NCBI GenBank assembly: GCA_964019155.1
Contig: OZ025241.1
Location: 4,441,293-4,505,292, forward strand
Source: Osedax fenrisi
Lineage: Eukaryota; Annelida; Polychaeta; Sabellida; Siboglinidae
DNA: 64,000 bases
Direction: 5' to 3'
The notes beneath the pieces were generated by a model. It saw only the letters and a program-made list of their open reading frames with translations. It ran no database searches and had not been told where the DNA came from. Positions within the stretch are counted from its first letter, which is position 1; every line of letters begins with the position of its first letter. Positions 1 to 10,180 of the stretch are shown here, in pieces. The position numbers and the translations under genes are program-made.

Positions 1-1548
<1,548 letters not shown>

Positions 1549-1602
1549 ACTTGCTTGATATAAAATATAATGTTCTAATAAGTATTGTGTTTATTATTAT
1601 AT

Positions 1603-1640
1603 ACATATATTATAATGTAGTACTACATTATAATATATGT
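1603..1640. repeat. 38-bp perfect palindrome
   Basis: The sequence from ACATATATTATAATGTAG to its mirror complement is a perfect inverted repeat with no spacer, centred between 1621 and 1622. It lies just to the right of the CTA array. It could extrude as a cruciform. No gene is attached to it. Confidence 0.9.
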
Positions 1641-1971
1641 GTATACAAATACACACTTACCCTAGTTAAGGAGTTAAGTGCCTTACATTAACCCACTAAC
1701 ACACATATACTCACACAAGCATACCCACACACACATACCCATACATGCAGTATTAGCTGTGACAGAAGAGAGAAATTTTCCTAGAAAACTATTCAATCAG
1801 AAATTCTATTTTTAGAACATAATAGATAAATATCTCCAGTACATTATGTGTTTGTGTATTAATAGCATGGATTGTACTGAACATACATCATGCATCATAT
1901 TCTTATTTACAATTTTTTTTAATATAATATTTAATCTTAATAAAGTTAATAATGTTTTAATAATAATAATC
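1641..1971. other. Non-coding, degenerate CA-rich sequence
   Basis: Contains scattered imperfect CA/CATA motifs (about 1700-1745) and AT-rich single-copy-looking DNA. I see no coding frame, splice site pair or RNA gene here. Confidence 0.6.
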
Positions 1972-1984
1972 AATACACACACTA

Positions 1985-2020
<36 letters not shown>

Positions 2021-2022
2021 GT
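1972..2022. repeat. (CA)n-(TA)n compound microsatellite
   Basis: A run of CA dinucleotides with one interruption passes directly into a TA run. Short open frames crossing it on both strands are low-complexity artefacts. Confidence 0.9.
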
Positions 2023-2089
2023 ATATTAAATTACACTTCGACACGTCACAAGAACATCTACAATATTAACCATGATTAATTAAATACAA

Positions 2090-2487
2090 ATAACATAGCT
2101 AATCACTCATATACTCAGTTGTATAGATGTTACTGTATAACTATGCAATGTACCCAACTGCACTAAACCACCTACATTAACAGTGTGTATTAACCAGGGT
2201 TAGATAGGGTTTGGTTTTCGTGTTAAAACATTTTTTTAACTTTAGGGATTTAGGTTTACATTTTTTGAAATGTTAATTTTAAATAAATTTATTTATTTTA
2301 CTGTTAAAATCATATCTATGTATGATTGATGTATTACAATTATCTAGTGTCTATAAATAATCCTAAATCTCTATATTATCAACCATTTCAAATATTTTAA
2401 GAAATTTAATTTAATTATTTAATGATATATCCAAGCAAAACCATATTTGTTAACAAACCCGATATGAACTATTAGTTATATAATCTC
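2090..2487. other. AT-rich stretch with no recognised feature
   Basis: T-rich and A-rich homopolymer patches (for example about 2228-2290). I see no gene, repeat unit or RNA structure that I can support. Confidence 0.5.
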
Positions 2488-2839
2488 GAATCTAAAGCAT
2501 TGATGCAGTCTTAGTCTCACTTATCAAAACCATCATTTAAGCACCAGTCTCATTTTACATCATTTTTGTCAAAGATTGTATTATTGTTACACTATGTAAA
2601 GTAAATTTACAAGCTAATAAGTAAAGGCTACTATCAAAGATTACAGGAAAGATTTTAAAATTGATAAATAAATAAAAGGATGATGATACAGGCACTTAAT
2701 AAAGTATCATTTCGGTTCGGTTACATGTAGTAAGAGTATCGGCTCAAATCTGTGTATTTGGGCGGGAGTCTCTACTCGACTCGGGCTCATTTTTGCCGAA
2801 AATGAAAGACACGACTCAACACATTATTTACATCACTAG
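2488..2839 (+). repeat. Dispersed repeat, copy A
   Basis: Shares its start (AATCTAAAGCATTGATGCAG), an internal block (ACTCGGGCTCATTTTTGCCG near 2775-2800) and its end (ATTTACATCACTA near 2826-2838) with the stretch at 8842-8988, in the same order and strand. Copy A is about 200 bases longer, mainly between the start block and the internal block. Two copies with common ends suggest a short interspersed element or a non-autonomous transposon. I do not recognise the family, and I see no terminal inverted repeat or clear target duplication. Confidence 0.7.
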
Positions 2840-3300
2840 TATGAATGAATGAATGTTTAATTAGACACACAAAAATAACGTTAAACGTTCTCTATAGTAT
2901 ACAAAAATAGATGATCACATGATCTACAATAGTCCCGTTATCCGTACCATACAGGTGTATATCATAGTAGCACATCCAGGGCCATTCAACACTATATGTA
3001 TACAATCGTGAACCTTCGATCATCTCGATCTATATTATTATTATGATTATCTTCCTGTAGCTTTACTATCTAATCGCTAACGATATGATGCTATTATGGT
3101 GCTATACAAGATATTTAACGCAAACTTATTGAATACACGCGGTGTAGGTCTCGATTATATTCCACGGAGGCCCCTGATATCCGTCTACTAGAGTAAATAA
3201 CAGTGGTACCCGCAGTACAACTAGTTGTTATGAGTAATGATGGTCATAACTTATGACCCTCATCTCAATGTACATATATATTTATCCGCAAATGCACGTG
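2840..3300. other. Non-coding segment opening with TGAATGAATGAATG
   Basis: Begins with a short (TGAA)n run followed by less AT-rich sequence (about 2930-3250). The same TGAATGAATGAATG opening starts the insertion at 63765, so this may be a second, diverged copy of that element class. Beyond the opening I cannot align the two by eye. No coding frame is convincing on either strand. Confidence 0.4.
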
Positions 3301-3577
3301 TTATATTAATGAAAGCTGAATGTACCCTGCTTCTCGTAATAATATAATAAATATATATATATATATATATATAATTGAATATACAATATACTATAATTTA
3401 TTATAAAGTCATATATGATTGTCAACATATCATTAAAAAATAACCGAATTATATTAATAATTATATAATATCCTAGTATATAATATATTATGACTATATT
3501 TAACATTTATAAACCATTTTAATGTAATATAATATCTATATATATAGAATTTATGATACTTATTATCATAACATTTA

Positions 3578-3640
3578 TGACTTTAATTTCCAAGTAATTT
3601 AATGTAATTTACCAAGTAATATAATAGTTAATAATTTAAT
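3578..3640 (+). repeat. Local direct repeat, copy 1 (420-bp offset)
   Basis: The stretch containing TGACTTTAATTTCCAAGT and GTAATTTACCAAGTAAT recurs at 3998-4060, exactly 420 bases to the right, with only a few mismatches. It reflects a segmental duplication within the AT-rich block. Confidence 0.85.
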
Positions 3641-3920
3641 GTATCATAACACTATTGTTAGATATTTAATAACTTAATAAAGTTATTATTATATTTAATA
3701 TAATACTAATATAATTATTAAATATATATATATATATAATATAATATTATATTACATTATAATAATTACTATTATTATATTACATTTTAATATAATTATT
3801 ATAATAATATTATATTATATTAAATATATATCTATATATTAATATAGAATTTATGATTATGTTACATAATATGATATTATTAAATATCATATTATGATAA
3901 TATGATAATATGTATAATTA

Positions 3921-3957
3921 TGATAATATAATACATATTAAATATGTATTATTATCA
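3921..3957. repeat. AT-rich inverted repeat
   Basis: Arms TGATAATATAATACATATT (3921-3939) and AATATGTATTATTATCA (3941-3957) pair around a single central A, with one 2-base bulge. It is one of several hairpins in the AT-rich block. Confidence 0.75.
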
Positions 3958-3997
3958 TGACATTAAATTAATTATTAATCATTAATCATTAATTTAA

Positions 3998-4060
3998 TGA
4001 CTTTAATTTCCAAGTCATTTACTGTAATTTACCAAGTAATATGATATTACATAATTTAAT
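3998..4060 (+). repeat. Local direct repeat, copy 2
   Basis: Second copy of the repeat at 3578-3640. The two share the ACTTTAATTTCCAAGT and TGTAATTTACCAAGTAAT blocks. Confidence 0.85.
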
Positions 4061-4321
4061 ATGACTGTTAGTTATTATTATAATTATATGTAACTGGTTT
4101 ATAAGGGTGCCATACGTTTTTATGCGGCATTTCGTACATGCAATTCAGACAATTTATTATGTAAAATACGTAACATTTAATGTTACATTCTGCATATGAA
4201 ACGTTAGGTATTCACTATTATAATAATAGTTATTATAATAATTATACTTGATTATTAGATAATAATTATCATATTATCAAGCAAATGTTCAATACTCAGT
4301 GCAAAATAATATTCATAAATA

Positions 4322-4376
4322 TCATTAAAATAATATCAAGGATAACACGATGTTGTCCTTGATATTATATTAATGA
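4322..4376. repeat. 25-bp-arm foldback with 5-base loop
   Basis: The left arm (4322-4346, containing TAATATCAAGGATAAC) pairs with the right arm (4352-4376, containing GTTGTCCTTGATATTA) at 23 of 25 positions. The loop is ACGAT. The two mismatches indicate age or constraint. It may be a remnant of a foldback or MITE-type element. The loop is very short for a microRNA precursor. Confidence 0.85.
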
Positions 4377-4609
4377 CATATAATATTATATTATTATAAT
4401 AATTATATTATATATAATATTATATTATATATAATATATATATGAATATATATGAATATTATATTCAATATATGTTATATATAATTATATATATATGTAT
4501 ATTTATTTGTATATTTAACATAATCTATATCATATAGTATATGTTAATATTACATATTAAGTATTACATTGAATATGATATTGTATATGTATTTAGTTTT
4601 AAAACGTAC

Positions 4610-4756
4610 CTTTCTTTTCTTAGGTTCGTGAAGTTTATTTAAATTTGATTCCATCGAATTACCTATCATTCTATTACCTACGTAACTAGCACGATACGCA
4701 TGACGAGGCAGCAGTGACGAGAGCATGGACGTATATATCTCTTTAAAGTAGCGATT
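4610..4756 (-). CDS. Candidate internal exon, unknown product
   Basis: Read on the minus strand, 49 open codons end at a strong donor, AAAG|GTACGT (phase 0). A phase-0 acceptor is possible at 4756 after CTCGAAAAG, but its pyrimidine tract is poor. The peptide begins N-R-Y-F-K-E-I-Y and ends H-E-P-K-K-R-K, with many Ser, Arg and Met residues. The block is visibly richer in G+C than its surroundings, and the opposite strand is broken by stops. I do not recognise the family. It lies on the same strand as the Ig exons, so it could be a downstream exon of that gene, though its 0-0 phase differs from their 1-1 phase. It could also belong to another gene or be chance. If the donor were not used, translation would continue as P-K-K-R-K-V for a further 18 residues or so. 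Confidence 0.4.
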
Positions 4757-4759
4757 CTT

Positions 4760-5878
4760 TTCGAGGTATAATTAATAAATACACACGCTTAATTCTTAGA
4801 AATACGAGAGGTTTTGATTTCTAAGAAATTATTTTATTTTCGTATTGTCATATACAATTTTTTATTTACATTTCGATATAGCAAAGACATTAACAACCCG
4901 AATCTATTTCAATGATTTCGTAAATATATTTATATTCATTTGTATATCCATTGAGCTAAATATAGCATATATGCTCTATAGAGCTAGATAGATGAGATCT
5001 ATCTCTATGAGAAAGAGAGCTCTATGCATATATCCATAGATTTTTATTTTATAAATTATAAATCTATTCATATATCTACAGATATATAATTATATAAACA
5101 TATATTTGTGAATATATCTCACACATATATTATATATGATATATATTTATAATTTACTATCTATGTTCCATATGCATATAATCGATCTATTATTAAAATA
5201 GCAACATAATAGCAGCATAATATACTTTTAAAATTAATAGCACAATGTAAACATTTGAGGTTATTATATATGATGTTATGCTGCTATTATGAGGCTATTA
5301 CTGTTTTCTGGGTATATACCATGTACTAACAATCAATGTATTAATCATATACAGTTGAAAATAAATAAACATATACACGAAGAAACCATACAATAATAAG
5401 TTATTAATATACAAATACTACCTAAATAATAACTGAATATCCACTGTATGTGGGCCTACTAATGTGGGCCTATTCCAACAGTTTATATATCGAATAAATA
5501 CGTGACATACTAATCCTTGGCCTAGTTTATTAATTACAAAGATATTAATCATGTATGTAGGTCAGAGTGCAGGTTGCACTATGTCGTATATATTTACATA
5601 GTAAACTTTAATATACATATATATATATATAACAGTGATTATATCACATAATTATAATGGATGGAACACTTGTAGAACACCTACCTAATTATTAAGGTAT
5701 ATTAGGATACTAATATAACCTAGCTATACGTTACCTGTATCTGACTGGGTTCCAGATAGGTATTAACAGTACTATTTACTTGTGTCGAAGTAATAGTAAT
5801 CAGGTTAGTAGTAGATGATGTAACACTGACCTAATTAGTCATTATTAATTACTATTGAAATTTACATCCTATAAGTTT

Positions 5879-5880
<2 letters not shown>
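4760..5880. other. AT-rich non-coding DNA
   Basis: Holds small palindromes (GCTCTATAGAGC near 4972; AGATAGAT-GAG-ATCTATCT near 4986) and a 13-bp tandem duplication of ATGTGGGCCTA (5449-5459 and 5462-5472). On the Ig-gene strand I looked for the missing second half of the second Ig domain (D-x-G-x-Y) and found no credible exon. Confidence 0.5.

Positions 5881-5881
<1 letters not shown>

Positions 5882-5914
<33 letters not shown>
5882..5914. repeat. (AT)n microsatellite
   Basis: Uninterrupted alternating AT of about 33 bases. Confidence 0.95.
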
Positions 5915-5919
<5 letters not shown>

Positions 5920-6108
5920 CTAGGTATAGTAACCTATATATAGTATATATAGTAACAACAAAAAGTAATTGCAAGTTCTGGTCGAGTAAGAACTCGACTA
6001 AAGAAAGTAAGTAAGTACATAACAACGTATACAACTTTAAAGTTATGATTTGTAACAATCATTAGGTTAACAATCACTAATACAATAATAATTAGTATTA
6101 CCTATAAA

Positions 6109-6110
<2 letters not shown>

Positions 6111-6148
<38 letters not shown>
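6111..6148. repeat. (AT)19 microsatellite
   Basis: Uninterrupted alternating AT of about 38 bases. Confidence 0.95.
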
Positions 6149-6149
<1 letters not shown>

Positions 6150-6157
<8 letters not shown>

Positions 6158-8420
6158 GTTAGATATTCGTACTATAATATATAGATATCTAGACAAGTAT
6201 GTATAGTAGGTTTTCATCAACGTAAATTGATATAGGTGTGGCCCCCTTCCTAGGTCAACCAGCGAGCTCCTTGGATGTATTCAATACAACTAGAGATAAT
6301 AATACAATAAGATAGAACACAAAATAGAAACTAATCGATAACACAATAATAAAACATGATTTATGATGATGAAGTGTATATATATATAGTTATAATTTAA
6401 TCACAGGAAACCAAATTGGTATATATAGAATAGAGTCAGTTTAATATCCATAGATGAATCAGGGATCCCTGGATGTAAGCTCCTGTCTATCAACTAAGAA
6501 GATTGTACGAATTAATTCGATTGAGGAATAATTAGAAAATTGGATTTAAATTAGAAAGTGAAATATTTGGAAAATGAAAATAATAGAGGTACACTAAAAG
6601 GTAATAATAATAATAATGGTATTAATAATTAATGATATTAATGATGTAAGAATTTTCCTATTGATTTGAAAATATGGACATTTTCAGTGTTATTTATATT
6701 GGCAATATGTGATTTAAAGATTCAATATATATATATATATATATATATATAGATGTGAAACGTAACGCCAGTTAGTCAATATGTCAGTATACCTATAGGT
6801 ACCTATCTATTTTATATGTATATGGACCATATACATGGTATAGGTTATAGCCATATAGTAGTGTTACCATTAATGCTAATAGGATGAAACCACATATCAT
6901 TTAATTATAATTTAGAATGAATATTACGAAGATCTGTTTCGGATGAATTCAGAAGAAAGTTATTCGAAAGAAGCCTTAATTATAATGCTGATGAACAAGA
7001 AAACATTGGCGAGTTATCAGTAGTGATAGTAGTATGTAAGATAAAAATAGCATACTCGTATATCTTCGGCATGCATATGATAGTAGCCCTACTGCAATTG
7101 AGCAATGGTAGGGTAGAATCGTCTATCGTGCAAGGGGAGAATATAAGATTAAAATAAAAGTGGCTCAAATGCACACAATCGAGGTACTTTATAAATTAGA
7201 AGGCGGGGGTGGGAAGATAAATTACAACATTTAAAAGACGAAGATAACTAATTTAAGACTCTTCCACGAAAACTACCCATCCCAATTCTAGATAAGAGGA
7301 TAGTATGAATATAGTGTTAGAGGTGAATCAAGAGTTCTAGAAAGGTACACGATAATGAGTTGCCATTGTAAGGATAGGTATATCATATAATAAATATTAT
7401 TTAGTTTTGTTGGAGTGTCATATTATTAGTGATTCCTCGAGTGTCCCCATCTAATTGCATTCCAGAAATTGTCATACAAGGCATTTTCCGACATAATATT
7501 ATTAAGTTATCAGGCATAAAATTGCATTCTAATGTCCTAAAAAGGAATATAAGTTATGAAATATATCGATAGTTGGTGATTTTGGGAACAAGTATATGAT
7601 TATTGAGTGTTTTGAAAATGATAGAAGCTTGAAATAAGATCGAAAAATACCATCACCATACAGTGAGCGAGTAATAATATCAATAATATAGGGAAAATAT
7701 TGGAAGGTAATCTGTACAAAGTTATAGCTTATAGTATATTATAACCTATAGGTTAATTGGGTTAGAAGAACAACACTTGCAAATATTGACAGCTATTGTG
7801 ATTATATAAGGAATAGGTACACCATATACTAATTTGCGATTGGTTTCATACACTAATATACAAATACACTGCATAATGTTATTTAGTTGTAGAGAATATT
7901 ATACGTAAATGATTGGCGAATTAATTGCATAATTTATTTTATAGGAATATTATGTATGTGAGGAATATTAGGAGGTAGTATAAGGGAGATAAATGTAGTT
8001 TAATTTTAGCAATGGCGAATATATCACGAGGATTGGATCAATTTTACTAATATAATTTATAGATTAGTAGAAATTGAGATATGTAGAAAATATTATAATG
8101 GTGATAGAAGATTTGTTTGAGAGAATCAAATTCAGAGGAAATTGGAAAGTTTGAATACGTATATTTAAAAGTGTTAGAAGGAAATATTTATCAATCAAAT
8201 GATATGTCGTATTATCAATGAATTAAACAAAGATATGAAAAGAGATGTGATTCATAGTAGATATAAGGGTAATACAAATATTTAAAAACTAACCATTCCC
8301 CAATCACCATTCAGTGGATACCATATATTTATAGTTTACCAAAATAAGTAAAATACAAATATTTGGATGCGCGCTATCCTAATTCATATATGGTGGATAC
8401 CCATCAACTATTATACACCC
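6150..8420. other. Purine-rich, microsatellite-poor stretch without assignable genes
   Basis: The plus strand is rich in GAAGAAAG-type sequence and has fewer AT microsatellites than its flanks. Several short stop-free stretches occur, the longest noted being 6921-7154 on plus (78 codons, no start, no recognised family). This could be decayed coding sequence or simple compositional bias. I cannot assign any product. An (AT)n run lies at 6725-6751. Confidence 0.4.
6725..6751. repeat. (AT)n microsatellite
   Basis: Uninterrupted alternating AT of about 27 bases. Confidence 0.95.
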
Positions 8421-8423
8421 TCA

Positions 8424-8457
8424 CACGTGATACTGTCACGTGACTCTGGTGACGTCA
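8424..8457. promoter_or_regulatory. E-box inverted pair plus CRE-like octamer
   Basis: CACGTGA (8424-8430) and TCACGTG (8436-8442) form a perfect inverted repeat with a 5-base spacer, each holding the E-box CACGTG. Eight bases later comes TGACGTCA (8450-8457), the full palindromic CRE octamer. In such AT-rich DNA these CG-containing palindromes stand out. They are known bHLH-ZIP and bZIP binding sites. No promoter or transcript start is visible beside them, so a regulatory role is only inferred. Confidence 0.4.
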
Positions 8458-8841
8458 TACCGATACTCATAGATAGTATTACATCATAGGTAGAATTACG
8501 TAATCACTTCTCACCGCTGGTGTTTTCTATTAACCCAAGCCTACCTCAATATTTAGACTAATACAGTACACGCATCAGGTACACTGATAATGGATTACTG
8601 CAGTTACATGATACTTCTACTATAGTAGCAGTAAAATCTATGCATATAAGATAAGATAATATAAGATACATTTTATTATTGTAATCATTATAAAAGAAAA
8701 ACAATAAATGGACAAATACAATAGTCATAAGAATTTCGAGGTATTTGACCTTAATATATGAATCTATGCATATATGCTACTATATATAGTAGAATATACA
8801 CATAGAGTATTCCATACTAGTGTTGTAAATGATGCAAGTAA

Positions 8842-8988
8842 AATCTAAAGTATCAATGCAGTCTCAGTCACCTAAAGTGTCAACTCGAATCGGGCTCGTT
8901 TTTTTCCGAAAATAAAACCTTCGATTCGGCATCAATAACGAAAAGTCTCGGCTCGCTATTAATATATCGGCATAATTTACATCACTAT
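8842..8988 (+). repeat. Dispersed repeat, copy B
   Basis: Shorter relative of 2488-2839. It starts with AATCTAAAGTATCAATGCAG, continues with ACTCGAATCGGGCTCGTTTT and CCGAAAATAAA, and ends with ATTTACATCACTA. A weak open frame on the opposite strand (8864-9073) runs through it and is not taken as a gene. Confidence 0.7.
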
Positions 8989-8989
8989 A

Positions 8990-9251
8990 GTTTACTATAG
9001 CACTATATAGTAGCAATCTACTACATAATATATATACTTCATTGCCCATATATGGTATGTTGTTAGTACTCATTACACATCACGGTGTTCACTATTTGCT
9101 GGTGTTATATTACAATTTTTCGCATTATCAGTATAAGTTAATATAGTTTATTAAGGTTTATTAATAGGTATACCTATACTATAATACTATAGTATTACTA
9201 TTAACTAGTAGTTAATAACTACTATTTCATACTATTAACTACCTACCCCAG

Positions 9252-9285
<34 letters not shown>

Positions 9286-9552
9286 CATATTGTATACCAT
9301 AGATTCTTTTATATATAAATTAAAATCGATATCGTATGTAAAATATTAATAGGTTATTAGTAATAACTTATTACATGTACATTATAACGTCATAATACAC
9401 AACAATAATTTACTACATAGTGTAACCTACTACTTTATAATTATTAATGATATTAATTGTATTATATTTTGATTATTGTTTGCGCTAATTAAATACTTCT
9501 GTTAGATATCATAAAATCAATAACAACAATAAATATAACGGTATTATATACC
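8990..9552. other. AT-rich non-coding DNA with (TA)n
   Basis: Contains a (TA)n run at 9255-9282 and nothing I can identify as coding. If the minus-strand Ig gene continues, this is intronic sequence. Confidence 0.5.
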
Positions 9553-9585
9553 CATCGATATAAAGAAAGTTTCTTTATATCGATG
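9553..9585. repeat. 16-bp-arm hairpin
   Basis: CATCGATATAAAGAAA (9553-9568) and TTTCTTTATATCGATG (9570-9585) are perfect complements around one G. The hairpin lies about 50 bases beyond the donor of the Ig exon at 9637-9768. Confidence 0.9.
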
Positions 9586-9599
9586 TATATACCATACGT

Positions 9600-9620
9600 A
9601 TAAGTATGATTCATACTTAT
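9600..9620. repeat. 10-bp-arm palindrome beside a splice donor
   Basis: ATAAGTATGA and TCATACTTAT pair around a central T. A second overlapping palindrome (ATGATTCATA/TATGAATCAT) follows at once. Both sit within about 35 bases of the proposed donor at 9636. Confidence 0.85.
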
Positions 9621-9636
9621 GAATCATACAGTATAC

Positions 9637-9768
9637 TGTTAATATCTAACCTATACCATATCATTCTCGGTAATGGAACTGAGGGAGGTGATATACAATT
9701 CAGTGATATTTTGTCACCCTGAATACATTTCGTAGATATTGGATTCAGTGTAAAATTTGATTCCAAAT
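9637..9768 (-). CDS. Ig-domain exon, first half of the second Ig domain (Sidekick-like candidate)
   Basis: Seen: on the minus strand an acceptor TTTATTACAG precedes base 9768. The exon is 132 bases (44 codons) with phase 1 at both ends, closing at a donor AACA|GTATAC. Its peptide has the hallmarks of the first half of an I-set Ig domain: a linker L-E-S-N-F, then G-D-K-I-S-L-N-C (first Ig cysteine), then P-P-S-V-P-L-P-R-M-I-W-Y-R (core tryptophan). The first base of its split codon is supplied by exon 60453-60563, giving Tyr and the linker V-A-Y-L-E-S-N-F. Family knowledge: symmetric 1-1 exons are usual for Ig modules. I recall this linker between Ig1 and Ig2 of Sidekick adhesion proteins, but could not check it. 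An alternative donor AG|GTTAGA (exon end 9651) would break the phase. The exon carrying strands E-G of this domain was not found between here and 4756. Confidence 0.68.
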
Positions 9769-9946
9769 CTGTAATAAATAATATGATTTATTTCGTGGAA
9801 TTGCGTGTTATTATTAGTAATATTATATAGGTTATCATGAAATAACAACGTTATTATATTATGGTATGCTAGTCATTTAATTATAGGCATAATTACATAA
9901 TTATTATTATATAATTATTGATGAATAGTTATGAAAATCTATAGTT

Positions 9947-9988
<42 letters not shown>

Positions 9989-10180
9989 ATTATATTGAAC
10001 ACAGTGCAATAAATAGAAGTAGGATTACTACATTATAGTATATTTGTAATTGTGTATATACATATATATATATACATATATATATATAGTATTAATAAAT
10101 CATATTATCGTCAGGTTGACCACAGTATAGTCATTGATACAGGTGATTCAGTCTTCTAAAGTAACAACTAAGTATACACC
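9769..10180 (-). other. 3' end of the giant intron, outside the satellite
   Basis: About 410 bases between the satellite and the acceptor of exon 9637-9768. It holds (AT)n at 9952-9985 and a TA/CA run at 10055-10088. No coding sequence is seen. Confidence 0.6.

Larger units (their letters stand above)
3301..4600. other. Extremely AT-rich block
   Basis: Almost entirely TAATAT-type sequence with (AT)n runs at 3351-3373 and 3722-3738, many short palindromes and local duplications (described separately). No coding potential is seen. Such DNA may act as a matrix-attachment or easily unwound region, but that is not shown here. Confidence 0.7.

Noticed and set aside
1812..2079. Open frames on both strands across the CA/TA microsatellite
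   Set aside because: Low-complexity peptides (Cys-Val, Thr-His) from dinucleotide repeats.
2946..2990. Minus-strand Y-T-C resembling the end of an Ig domain
   Set aside because: The preceding residues are A-T-M instead of D-x-G, and no phase-1 acceptor or exon structure fits.
3306..3506. Minus-strand frame of mostly Ile, Tyr and Leu
   Set aside because: Product of AT-only sequence and an (AT)n run.
4322..4376. MicroRNA precursor
   Set aside because: A 5-base loop and 25-bp stem are too small for a usual animal precursor; kept as a foldback only.
5852..6058. Minus-strand frame through (AT)n
   Set aside because: Contains an Ile-Tyr microsatellite stretch and no recognisable domain.
6080..6100. 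Minus-strand Y-Y-C pattern
   Set aside because: It lies directly beside an (AT)n run, is only a few codons long, and lacks D-x-G.
6190..6262. Minus-strand open stretch reading E-N-L-L-Y-I-L, like an Ig strand
   Set aside because: Bounded by stops, the only acceptor gives the wrong phase (2 instead of 1), and no usable donor follows.
6921..7174. Overlapping open frames on both strands (78 codons plus, 64 codons minus)
   Set aside because: Neither shows a family motif; the plus frame has no start, and the Y-H-C at about 7106 on minus lacks D-x-G and follows an in-frame stop.
8864..9073. Minus-strand 69-codon frame
   Set aside because: It runs through dispersed repeat copy B and shows no domain.
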